From the NCBI GenBank assembly GCA_013817555.1, contig JACDCN010000162.1, positions 1 to 5,408 of the forward strand: DNA of 5,408 nt, written 5' to 3'. A program made the translations under genes and the position numbers. The notes below the pieces were generated by a model. It was given only the letters and a program-made list of their open reading frames with translations, was not told the origin of the DNA and did no database searches. Numbering within the stretch: position 1 is the first letter of the stretch; each line of letters opens with the position of its first letter. Source of the stretch: Actinomycetota bacterium (lineage in GTDB: Bacteria > Actinomycetota > Thermoleophilia > Gaiellales > Gaiellaceae). Of this stretch, positions 1 to 5,408 are shown one piece after another.

Positions 1-140
1 CTGCGGATGTGCGCTGCACTCCGTCTCGACCGGTCACTCGCTCTCCGGGCTGCCGACGCCCGTCCGTCGAAAGCTGCAGCTGAGCTCGGCCGAGTTGGGC
101 GCCAGGGGAGTAATCTGACTGACAGCCGAAAGTAGCGTTG

Positions 141-155
141 AGGGCGAACCGCCCT
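141..155. other. Small perfect hairpin upstream of the PRC-barrel gene
   Basis: AGGGCG (141-146) and CGCCCT (150-155) form a perfect 6-bp stem with a three-base loop. No T-run follows on either strand, so a classical intrinsic terminator is not shown. It could end a gene lying left of the window or sit in the 5' leader of the PRC-barrel gene 46 bases downstream. The rest of 1-201 holds no gene I recognise. One + frame is open from base 1 to a TAG at 133-135, but its translation resembles nothing familiar and its codon bias is weak. I could not find a convincing promoter. Confidence 0.3.
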
Positions 156-188
156 GACACGGACACGCGCCCGCCGCGGCTGTGCCGG

Positions 189-196
189 GGAGGAGG
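189..196 (+). promoter_or_regulatory. Ribosome binding site of the PRC-barrel gene
   Basis: GGAGGAGG lies five bases before the ATG at 202. This near-ideal Shine-Dalgarno sequence fixes the start codon and shows that the broken gene behind it was once, or still is, translated. Confidence 0.75.
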
Positions 197-201
197 CAGA
201 G

Positions 202-560
202 ATGATCACGCATCGAAACATTGCCGAGTGGCACGGCAAGCAGCTGGTCGACCGCGACGGCGAGAGGATCGGCAAACTCGAAGACGTCTACGTCGACGTC
301 GAGACGGACGAGCCCGCGTTCGGCACCGTCAAGGAGGGCTTCATCGGTCGCCACTTGACGTTCGTACCGCTGGCCGGGATCACCAGGCGGCCCCAACAGC
401 CTGCAGGTCCCGGTCTCCAAGGAGCAGGTCAAGGACGCCCCCAACATCGAGACCGAGGGCGACGAACTCTCGCAGGCGGATGAGTCCAACCTCTATCACC
501 ACTACGAGCTCAACTACACCGCCCGATACGGAGAGCGGTCGGCGGCTCGCCCGCCGCTGA
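202..560 (+). pseudogene. PRC-barrel domain protein, interrupted by two frameshifts
   Basis: PRC-barrel domains are small beta-barrels found in photosynthetic reaction centre H subunits, RimM and many stress-associated actinobacterial proteins of unknown biochemical role. From the ATG the frame reads a typical domain start: an N-terminal WHGKQLVDRDGERIGKLEDV segment, then FGTVKEG and HLTFVPLAGIT. After ACC at 382-384 this frame turns into arginine/glutamine-rich text and stops at 483. Skipping one base (A385) restores family-like sequence in the next frame: GGPNSLQVPVSKEQVKDAP, an acidic stretch, then YHHYELNYT up to about 522. There GC-rich third positions move to the third frame, which ends ESGRRLARR at a TGA (558-560). 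The second shift is less certain: without it the middle frame runs on to a TGA at 644-646, with poor codon bias. The translated product would be a 93-residue protein lacking half the domain. This is either a decayed gene or sequencing error. No gene is recognised from 561 to 795. Confidence 0.7.
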
Positions 561-645
561 TCTCTCCGCAGCCCCGAAGACGGCACGATCACGCCCCTGC
601 CGGCCGCCGACCTGATGCGCCCTCCACTCGGCTGGGCTCCGTCTG

Positions 646-682
646 AGCCGCTTTGCGGCTGCGGCGGATGCGCTGTCGCCGC
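646..682. other. Two adjacent hairpins after the PRC-barrel pseudogene
   Basis: AGCCGC (646-651) pairs with GCGGCT (655-660) across a TTT loop. Directly after it, GCGGCG (661-666) pairs with CGCCGC (677-682) across ten bases. Both stems are perfect and GC-rich but no T-run follows. They may act as a transcript end for the PRC-barrel gene, or may simply reflect high GC content. Confidence 0.25.
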
Positions 683-699
683 CCGGAAACGGAAAGCTT

Positions 700-744
700 C
701 GCGTTCATCTACAAGCGAGAGCGAACGCGATATCTGAACGCGTT
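700..744. repeat. Cluster of GAACGCG direct and inverted repeats
   Basis: GAACGCG occurs at 723-729 and 736-742, a 13-base period. Its reverse complement CGCGTTC occurs at 700-706, and the eight-base pair CGCGTTCA (700-707) / TGAACGCG (735-742) is a perfect inverted repeat. A further CGCGTT follows at 739-744. The cluster lies about 50 bases before the start of the small helix-turn-helix protein, where an operator or a site for an excisionase-like protein could sit. No binding motif is recognised, so its function is open. Confidence 0.35.
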
Positions 745-795
745 GCGGCGGGCGGATCGAGCCGACCCGGGTCCGCCGAGATCTTCGCCAGGGCG

Positions 796-1011
796 GTGAC
801 TGACGCCATCTATCGCTTCCTGCTCCCAGGTCTAGCCGGGCCGCACCGGCTCGTCCCGCTTCGCTCCCTGGCCGACTCCGAGCTCTCGGGTAACGCGCTT
901 GCCGTTGCGGCGAAGCGTGGGCGGTTGCGCGCCGTTCGCCGGACCGCTCAGTGGTACACGACGAAGCAGTGGGTCGAGCAGTACAAGGACAGCCGCTACA
1001 AGCGATCTTGA
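796..1011 (+). CDS. Small helix-turn-helix (excisionase/MerR-like) protein
   Basis: The predicted protein has 71 residues from a GTG start. Residues 18-48 (RLVPLRSLADSEL, then ALAVAAKRGRLRAVR) followed by QWYTTKQWVEQY (52-63) match the pattern of winged helix-turn-helix domains of the excisionase/MerR type: a recognition helix rich in Ala/Arg, a beta wing, then a W-V-x-x-Y helix. Such domains bind DNA and occur in excisionases, in small regulators and as loose domains in actinobacterial genomes. Codon bias is good across the whole length, including the frame just upstream of the GTG. No strong ribosome binding site precedes the start, and the frame is open back to a stop at 613-615, so the N terminus is uncertain and the gene may be a remnant. 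It runs towards the 3' end of the tRNA-Arg gene, on the opposite strand. Its target is unknown; the GAACGCG repeats upstream are one candidate. Confidence 0.55.
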   Translation: MTDAIYRFLLPGLAGPHRLVPLRSLADSELSGNALAVAAKRGRLRAVRRTAQWYTTKQWVEQYKDSRYKRS

Positions 1012-1116
1012 CCTATCGGAGAGCCGAGAAACTCAAACAGGTCGACTGCGACCACTCATAGTGCTGGTCGATGCGGCGTCGCGTCTGCCCGCGTGACTTC
1101 TCGACAGCGATCGAAG

Positions 1117-1188
1117 TGCCCCCGACAAGAATCGAACTTGTGCACGCGGTTTAGGAAACCGCTGCTCTATCCACTGAGCTACGGGGGC
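1117..1188 (-). tRNA. tRNA-Arg, anticodon CCT
   Basis: On the - strand a complete cloverleaf can be read. The acceptor arms GCCCCCG and CGGGGGC pair in all seven positions. The D arm is GCTC/GAGC, the anticodon stem GCGGT/ACCGC encloses loop TTCCTAA, and the T arm ACAAG/CTTGT encloses TTCGATT. Loop positions 34-36 are CCT, which reads the arginine codon AGG. The 3' CCA is not encoded (the discriminator A at 1117 is followed by CTTCG), so it must be added after transcription. It lies 84 bases downstream of infA on the same strand and could be read from that transcript; TTATCT about ten bases before its 5' end is a possible but unsupported -10 element. Confidence 0.95.
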
Positions 1189-1224
1189 GCTCGGTCAAGA
1201 TAACCGCTCGTCCGCCGCGATATA

Positions 1225-1239
1225 GGCTCGAATCGAGCC
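1225..1239 (-). terminator. Hairpin between infA and tRNA-Arg, possible terminator
   Basis: GGCTCG and CGAGCC form a perfect 6-bp stem with a three-base loop, 33 bases after the infA stop. In the direction of infA transcription it is followed by TATATCGC rather than a T-run, so termination would be weak. It might alternatively serve as an RNA processing site between the infA message and the tRNA. Confidence 0.35.
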
Positions 1240-1272
1240 AGGCCCGAGTCCAGCCGAGTGTAGCCCCAGGGC

Positions 1273-1491
1273 TTACTTGTGGCGGTAGACGATCCGGCCG
1301 CGGGTCAGGTCGTAGGGTGAGACCTGGACGTTGATCCGGTCGCCGGGGGCCATGCGGATGCGGTAGCGCCGCATCTTGCCCGCGGTGTAGGCGATCAGCT
1401 CGTGGCCGCCATCGAGAGCGACGCGGAACATGCCGCCGCCGAGTGCCTCGAGCACCTCGCCTTCGACTTCGACCTTTTCCTCTTTCGCCAT
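1273..1491 (-). CDS. infA: Translation initiation factor IF-1
   Basis: IF-1 binds the A site of the 30S ribosomal subunit and works with IF-2 and IF-3 in assembling the initiation complex. The 72-residue length equals the usual bacterial length. The protein is one S1-type OB fold: the family start MAKEEKVEVEGEVLEAL, the core MFRVALDGGHELIAY, the basic GKMRRYRIRM strand, and the signature PYDLTRGRIVYR near the C terminus are all present. The ATG is preceded by AGGAG only three bases away, a short spacer. In many actinobacteria infA lies ahead of rpmJ, rpsM, rpsK and rpsD; here it is followed by a tRNA gene and preceded by cspA on the same strand, so it is detached from that cluster. The gap to cspA is mostly hairpin, leaving little room for a private promoter; transcription from the cspA side is likely. 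Confidence 0.97.
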   Translation of the reverse strand: MAKEEKVEVEGEVLEALGGGMFRVALDGGHELIAYTAGKMRRYRIRMAPGDRINVQVSPYDLTRGRIVYRHK

Positions 1492-1507
1492 GTTCTCCTA
1501 GAGAGTA

Positions 1508-1539
1508 GAGGGCGCGCCGCCCGAAGGCAGCGCGCCCTC
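1508..1539 (-). terminator. Strong hairpin between cspA and infA (terminator or attenuator)
   Basis: GAGGGCGCGC (1508-1517) and GCGCGCCCTC (1530-1539) form a perfect ten-pair stem with a 12-base loop, starting nine bases after the cspA stop. No T-run follows in the cspA direction; the next bases are TACTCTCTAGG, which lead straight into the infA ribosome binding site. It is therefore probably a partial terminator or a 3'-end stabiliser that lets some transcripts continue into infA 17 bases later. Confidence 0.6.
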
Positions 1540-1548
1540 GTCTAGTAC

Positions 1549-1752
1549 CTAGACGGTTGTGACGTTGATCGCCTCGGGACCTTTTGCCCCCTCGCGGGCT
1601 TCGAACTCGACCCGAGCGTTCTCGCTCAGTGACTTGAAGCCGTTGCCGGCGATGTTGGAGTGGTGGACAAAGAGATCCTTGCCACCCTCGTCGGGCGTGA
1701 TGAACCCATAGCCCTTTGCATCGTTGAACCATTTGACTACTCCGGTTGCCAT
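1549..1752 (-). CDS. cspA: CspA-family cold-shock protein
   Basis: Cold-shock proteins bind single-stranded RNA and DNA and act as RNA chaperones that melt secondary structure in mRNA. The 67-residue product is one cold-shock domain (OB fold) of normal family length. It starts MATGVVKWFNDAKGYGF, carries the RNA-binding motif RNP1 as KGYGFI (residues 13-18) and RNP2 as DLFVHH (26-31), and ends GPEAINVTTV, close to typical actinobacterial CspA. The aromatic residues that stack on bases (W8, F9, Y15, F17, F28, H30, H31) are present. The start is set by GGGGAGGT eight bases upstream with an A/T-rich spacer. The frame is open further upstream but that part has no homology-like sequence. The gene sits 82 bases after the cyclase-ATPase and is followed by a hairpin and infA. 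The symbol denotes the family; a housekeeping paralogue name would fit as well. Confidence 0.96.
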   Translation of the reverse strand: MATGVVKWFNDAKGYGFITPDEGGKDLFVHHSNIAGNGFKSLSENARVEFEAREGAKGPEAINVTTV

Positions 1753-1760
1753 ATAAATAC

Positions 1761-1792
1761 ACCTCCCCTCACCCTCGATCGAACGGGTAGGG
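1761..1792 (-). promoter_or_regulatory. cspA leader: Shine-Dalgarno sequence overlapped by a hairpin
   Basis: The ribosome binding site GGGGAGGT occupies 1768-1761 on the - strand. Directly before it, 1771-1774 pairs with 1785-1788 (ACCC/GGGT) and 1766-1769 pairs with 1789-1792 (CCCT/AGGG), separated by one bulged base at 1770, with a ten-base loop. The stem takes in the first three G residues of the binding site. Translation of cspA could therefore depend on how open this helix is, for instance on temperature; that effect is inference. No convincing -35/-10 promoter was found in the 82-base gap. Confidence 0.45.
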
Positions 1793-1834
1793 AAGCCGTG
1801 GCCCCGGTACTCGTCCTGGTTTTCGCCCAGTAGC

Positions 1835-4321
1835 CTAGCTGGTGGAGCCAGGTTCACGCGTCGTGAGGCCAAGAGCGAGCTCGACGGCATCCTCGAACGC
1901 AAGCTCCCGCCCCTCGTTCCAGTGCGTGTTCGCATCGGTTCCGAGAGCCGTGCGCGCAGCTCCGATGTACCGCTCGAGCAGCGCGTCCCAGAACCGAACC
2001 GAGAACGTCGTCCCGAGCGACTCCCACAGGGCTTCGACTGCCGCAGCGAGCTGGATCCCGCGCCTGAGATCCCCTCTTCCCGCGGCGGCCATCGCAATGC
2101 CCTGAACTTCGAAGCTCGTTTCGAGGACGTCACCCAGCGGGAGCGCGGCACGCAGGCTCTGGCGATACCGCTCTTCGGCGCCGACGCAGTCGCCCTCGAT
2201 CAGCGCGCAGTCGGCGAGAAAGTGGAAGGCGAAGTGCTCGGCCCGCGCATCGCCGCCGGCGATCTCGAGGAGCTCACGCGACAGCGCTTCAGCCCGTTGG
2301 ACGTTGCCCTGTGCGACGAGCACCTGGCAGACGCCGGTCAGTGCTCGTCGCTCGCCGGCCGGGTCGGAGAGCCGCCTCCAGACCTCCAAGCTCCTCTCGA
2401 ATGCCTCGAGCGCGTCGTCGTCGTCGCCGGCTGCATAGACGAGAACCCAGCCGAGTACATCGAGAGCGGCAGCGAGCTCGGGGTCGTCACCGATGGTCGA
2501 CCACAGCCCGAGCGCCTCTGCGAGCTCGGCGCGACCGACGTCGACCTCACCCAGCCAGGCGGCGAGCACTCCGCCCGCGGTGAGCGCGCGGGCTCGCGTC
2601 CGTCCCCCGAGCCTCGACCGCCCGAGGGCCCCCGCGAGCCGGCGTCTGCCCTCCGCAATATGTGAGTGCGAAAGCCACAACCAGCCGAGTGCGCTCGCCA
2701 GTCGAAGCTCCTCGTCAGGGTCGTGCTCGGCCAGCCAGTCGAGAGCGGCACGGAGATCGTCGTGGTCTCGCTCGAGACGGTCCGACCACTCGGCCTCGGC
2801 GTCGAACCGCTGCGCGTACCCCTCCTCGGCGATCGTGGCGAATGCGTCGACGTGGCGTCGCCGCAAATCGTCGGCTGAGCCCGCCTCGACCAGTCGTTCG
2901 AGGGCGTACTGGCGAATCGTCTCCAGCAGCAGGAAGCGGTCTTCGCCGATCGGCTTCAGCAAGCTCGCATCGACGAGTGACGCGAGCGTGTCGACATCGG
3001 CCTCGCAGACCGCCTCGGCCAGATCGATCGGAAACGATCCCGCGAACACGGACAGACGAGCGAAGAGCAGCTTGCTCAGATCGTCCAGGAGGTCGTGGCT
3101 CCACTCGATCGTCGCCTCGAGCGTCCGCTGACGCTCCGGTGCGTCGCGAGCGCCGCCGGTCAGGAGCGGTAGCGCGGAGTCGAGCCGGCCCAGGAGCGTC
3201 TCCGGAGTGAGAAGCCTCATGCGCGCGGCTGCGAGCTCGATCGCGAGCGGGAGCCCGTCGAGGCGACGGCAGATCGCCTCCACCGCGGCGTCGGGCGCAA
3301 GGACGCGACCCGCCGCGCGCGACCGCTCGACGAACAGCGCGACCGCGTCGCTCGGCGGCAGCGGCTCGAGCGGATACTCGACCTCACCGGAGATGCGAAG
3401 CGGACTCCTGCTGGTGGCAAGCACCCTGAGCCCGCTCGCGCCGGCGAGGAGCTCTGCCACCATGGGCGCCGCGTCGAGCAGGTGCTCGAAGTTGTCGAGG
3501 AGGAGCAGCAGCTCTTTCCCACGGAGCGAGCCGGCGAGATCCTCGCGCACGCCGATGGTGCGGGCGATTTCCGCCGACACGACTTCGGGATCGGCGAGTC
3601 CCGCAAGCGGAACCCAGAAGACGCCGTCGCCGAAGCGACCGACGAGCTCTGCCGCTACTTGGAGCGCGAACCGTGTCTTCCCCGTCCCACCGGGCCCCGT
3701 GATCGTGACGAGGCGCGAGCCGTTCGAGAGCATGGCCACAAGCTCCTCGAGCTCGCGCTCCCGCCCGAGGAGCGGGGTCGCCGCCACAGGTAAATTCGTG
3801 GCATCCAGCGTTCGGAGCGGAGGGAAGTCGCCCTCCCCGAGCTGGTAGAGACGCTCGGCCTCGGTGAGATCCTTGAGCCGATGCTCGCCCAGGTCGCGCA
3901 GTGCGATGTCGCCGTCGAGAAAGCCGCGCGTTGTTTGCGAGAGCACGACCTGCCCTCCGTGCGCTGCCGCGGCGATCCGCGCCGCCCGGTGGACGTCAAG
4001 CCCGACGTAGCCCTCTTCCGTGACGAAGGGCTCGCCGGTGTGGATTCCCATGCGCACCTGCACCGGCCCGTCTGCAAGCGCCGCCCGTGCGCTTTCTGCC
4101 GCCACGACCGCGTCCGACGCACGCGTGAAGGCGACGAAGAACGCATCGCCCTGCGTGTCGACCTCGACCCCGCCCGCCTGCTCGAAAGCCTCGCGGAGAA
4201 CCCTCCGATGCTCGCCGAGCAGCTCGGCGTAGCCGGCGCCGTGCTCGCGAAGAAGCCGCGTCGAACCTGCGACATCGGTGAAGAGGAATGTGACCGTGCC
4301 GGTCGGAAGTCCTGGACGCAT
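1835..4321 (-). CDS. Class III cyclase domain / STAND ATPase / TPR signalling protein
   Basis: This 828-residue cytoplasmic protein has three parts. Residues 8-162 form a class III nucleotide cyclase domain, with TGTVTFLFTDVAGSTRLL at the start, QGDAFFVAF (57-65) and the end near RLYQLGE. Residues about 183-480 form an NB-ARC/AP-ATPase (STAND) module: Walker A GPGGTGKT (209-216), Walker B LLLLLDNFEH (271-280), sensor ATSRSPLR (302-309), GLPLA (356-360), and a winged-helix part with LFARLSVFAGSF (419-430) and RFLLLETIRQYALERL (462-477). The remainder is alpha-helical TPR-like repeat. The layout matches Mycobacterium tuberculosis Rv0386-type proteins but lacks their C-terminal LuxR DNA-binding domain. 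Metal aspartates D16 and D59 are present; the substrate-lysine position is D55 and the transition-state asparagine is H111, while R115 is kept, so cyclase activity is doubtful. I chose the ATG at 4321 because family members start just before the TGTVTF motif. It follows the ligase stop by one base (TGAgATG), suggesting translational coupling; an in-frame ATG at 4348 is the alternative. The ligand is unknown. Confidence 0.9.
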   Translation of the reverse strand: MRPGLPTGTVTFLFTDVAGSTRLLREHGAGYAELLGEHRRVLREAFEQAGGVEVDTQGDAFFVAFTRASDAVVAAESARAALADGPVQVRMGIHTGEPFVTEEGYVGLDVHRAARIAAAAHGGQVVLSQTTRGFLDGDIALRDLGEHRLKDLTEAERLYQLGEGDFPPLRTLDATNLPVAATPLLGRERELEELVAMLSNGSRLVTITGPGGTGKTRFALQVAAELVGRFGDGVFWVPLAGLADPEVVSAEIARTIGVREDLAGSLRGKELLLLLDNFEHLLDAAPMVAELLAGASGLRVLATSRSPLRISGEVEYPLEPLPPSDAVALFVERSRAAGRVLAPDAAVEAICRRLDGLPLAIELAAARMRLLTPETLLGRLDSALPLLTGGARDAPERQRTLEATIEWSHDLLDDLSKLLFARLSVFAGSFPIDLAEAVCEADVDTLASLVDASLLKPIGEDRFLLLETIRQYALERLVEAGSADDLRRRHVDAFATIAEEGYAQRFDAEAEWSDRLERDHDDLRAALDWLAEHDPDEELRLASALGWLWLSHSHIAEGRRRLAGALGRSRLGGRTRARALTAGGVLAAWLGEVDVGRAELAEALGLWSTIGDDPELAAALDVLGWVLVYAAGDDDDALEAFERSLEVWRRLSDPAGERRALTGVCQVLVAQGNVQRAEALSRELLEIAGGDARAEHFAFHFLADCALIEGDCVGAEERYRQSLRAALPLGDVLETSFEVQGIAMAAAGRGDLRRGIQLAAAVEALWESLGTTFSVRFWDALLERYIGAARTALGTDANTHWNEGRELAFEDAVELALGLTTREPGSTS

Positions 4322-4322
4322 C

Positions 4323-5408
4323 TCAGGTCGCGGCGCTCGCGGCGTCATCCACCGCTGCCTTGACGTCGTAGTACCGGGCGCGCGCCCCCTCGAGCGTGTC
4401 TCCGATCGCGGTGAGCCCGATGCGCCCCGCAACGGCGAGTGCGCTGACCATGTGCAGAACGACACCCGTTTCGTGCTCGGCGTCCCAGCCGAGATCGCGC
4501 TCCGCCACGACGTCCAAGAGGTCGTCCGGTGTCAGCGCTTGATACGCGGGCGAGTCGAGGTGGTCCGTGGCCGCGTAGTACTTGAGGTCGCCGAGGCGGT
4601 TGCGATACTCGCCTGCAAGCGGGTCGTAGATGCCGTCGGTGAGCGCGGTCAGCGCGAACAACGGGTGCGTGGTCCCTCCGCAGCGAAGGTTGATCTCGAG
4701 AGCGTATGAGCGCCAGCCATCGTCGTTCACGGCGGCGAAGTCGACCGAAGCGCGGCCGATGACGCCTTCACGTGCAAGCCGGCGTCCCACCTTCAACGCC
4801 TCGGCAGCGATCAGAGCCGCGTACTCCTGGTCCGCCGGGAAATGACACCCGAAGTACGTGTGTCCATGCGGGCCACCCAGGACCTGATCGTGCGTGGACA
4901 TGATGTCGACCTGCCCCGACGGGCTCATGCGGAGCTGGACGCTGGGGCTGCGGAAATCCGCGCCTTCGATCCGCTCTTCGACGATCCCTCCCTCGCCGTC
5001 GAGCGCCTCCAGGTAGTCGTCGACGTCGATCTCCTGATCTTCAAGCCGCATCGCCGCTCGCACGTCTCCGTCCACTGCATCGAGCTCGAGCAACGCGTTC
5101 CCGAGACCGCTCACACCTTTGTCGAGCTTGAGCACCGCGCCACGCGCCCCGAGGCTCCGCTTTCGCAGCTCCGCCAAGGCGCGCGGGAGATCCCGCTCAC
5201 CTTCGACCTCGAGCCCGACCGGATGCTGGACGCCCTCGTCCTCGAAGATCCTCCGGCTGCCCGACTTCGTTCCCAACCGGTTGAGCTCGGGGTCGCTGCC
5301 GTAGATCGGAAGCCCGAGCGCGACGGCGAGCTTCGCCTCGTCGTCGGTCATGCAGAAGGGCAGGAGGAAGGCAATCTCGGGATCGCCGATCAAGCCGCGA
5401 ATCCGGCG
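4323..5408 (-). CDS. PGM1-type ATP-grasp peptide/carboxylate-amine ligase (5' end missing)
   Basis: 361 C-terminal residues are visible; the frame stays open to the window edge, so the N terminus lies outside, and the TTG at 5393 is not a real start. ATP-grasp ligases activate a carboxylate as acyl phosphate and join it to an amine. Visible order: a pre-grasp part (IGDPEIAFLLPF), GLPIYGSDPELNRLGTKSGS with the conserved K near visible residue 48, an ATP-binding lysine/glycine loop VLKLDKGVSGLGNALL (92-107), VIGRASVDFA (216-225), the metal-binding E-x-N in ALEINLRCGGTTHP (236-249), then YYAATDHLDSP and TGVVLHM of the family's C-terminal domain. The combination INLRxGGTTHP plus ATDHL resembles PGM1, the peptide ligase of pheganomycin biosynthesis, and its many uncharacterised actinobacterial relatives. 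Substrates cannot be deduced; no precursor peptide or other biosynthetic gene is visible. The stop codon lies one base before the cyclase-ATPase start. Confidence 0.88.
   Translation of the reverse strand, partial: RRIRGLIGDPEIAFLLPFCMTDDEAKLAVALGLPIYGSDPELNRLGTKSGSRRIFEDEGVQHPVGLEVEGERDLPRALAELRKRSLGARGAVLKLDKGVSGLGNALLELDAVDGDVRAAMRLEDQEIDVDDYLEALDGEGGIVEERIEGADFRSPSVQLRMSPSGQVDIMSTHDQVLGGPHGHTYFGCHFPADQEYAALIAAEALKVGRRLAREGVIGRASVDFAAVNDDGWRSYALEINLRCGGTTHPLFALTALTDGIYDPLAGEYRNRLGDLKYYAATDHLDSPAYQALTPDDLLDVVAERDLGWDAEHETGVVLHMVSALAVAGRIGLTAIGDTLEGARARYYDVKAAVDDAASAAT

Noticed and set aside
433..450. GCCCCC-containing stretch as a second copy of the tRNA-Arg 3' end (attachment site)
   Set aside because: Only six to eight consecutive bases agree with 1118-1135 and the match sits inside the PRC-barrel coding sequence; this is within chance for GC-rich DNA.
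34..489. 151-codon frame on the - strand opposite the PRC-barrel gene
   Set aside because: It overlaps the PRC-barrel coding sequence, whose family motifs and ribosome binding site are clear, and its own translation is low-complexity without any family match I recognise.
1097..1116. Hairpin after the tRNA-Arg 3' end as its terminator
   Set aside because: CTTC..TCGA/TCGA..AG pairs only with a two-base bulge and is not followed by a T-run on the - strand.
1832..1860. TAGGCT on the - strand as a -10 element for cspA
   Set aside because: At 16-18 bases upstream there is nothing like a -35 hexamer (GCGTGA or CGCGTG), so a promoter call is not supported.
1922..2665. Long open frame (247 codons) on the + strand opposite the cyclase-ATPase
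   Set aside because: It mirrors a well-supported protein on the - strand. Open antisense frames are expected in GC-rich genes, the translation has no recognisable domain, and there is no credible start site.
4322..4465. 48-residue N-terminal extension of the cyclase-ATPase from 4465
   Set aside because: It would overlap the end of the ligase by over 140 bases, is rich in Arg/Ser/Pro like an off-frame translation, and family members start just before the TGTVTF motif.

Overview
This is a GC-rich window with strongly GC-biased third codon positions. The mix of a PRC-barrel protein, a cyclase/STAND ATPase, a PGM1-type ATP-grasp ligase and a short actinobacterial cold-shock protein suggests a high-GC actinobacterium, perhaps of the Thermoleophilia (Solirubrobacterales/Gaiellales). 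That placement is inferred from protein style only; there is no rRNA or other phylogenetic marker here.

Layout. The left fifth (1-1116) is read on the + strand and looks worn. It holds a PRC-barrel gene with a good ribosome binding site whose reading frame breaks at about 385 and again at about 522, a stretch with small hairpins and GAACGCG repeats, and a 71-residue helix-turn-helix protein. The rest (1117-5408) is read entirely on the - strand. In transcription order it contains a PGM1-type ATP-grasp ligase (5' end outside the window), a class III cyclase/STAND ATPase/TPR protein starting one base after the ligase stop, an 82-base gap, a CspA-type cold-shock protein, a strong hairpin, infA (IF-1), and tRNA-Arg(CCT).

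How the genes fit together. The ligase and the cyclase-ATPase are almost certainly one translationally coupled unit: a peptide/amide-bond-forming enzyme with a large signal-sensing protein. The cyclase domain keeps its two metal aspartates but lacks the usual substrate lysine and transition-state asparagine. The protein has no C-terminal DNA-binding domain, so its output is not obvious. The cspA-infA pair joins two small OB-fold RNA-binding proteins of translation. Only about 57 bases separate their coding regions, and most of that is a hairpin, so infA probably depends at least partly on read-through from cspA. infA is not followed by rpmJ/rpsM here.

Most interesting points: the ligase/cyclase-ATPase coupling, the degenerate cyclase site, the cspA-hairpin-infA arrangement with a second hairpin overlapping the cspA Shine-Dalgarno sequence, and the doubly frameshifted PRC-barrel gene. 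No CRISPR array, insertion sequence, integrase or clearly new defence system is visible.
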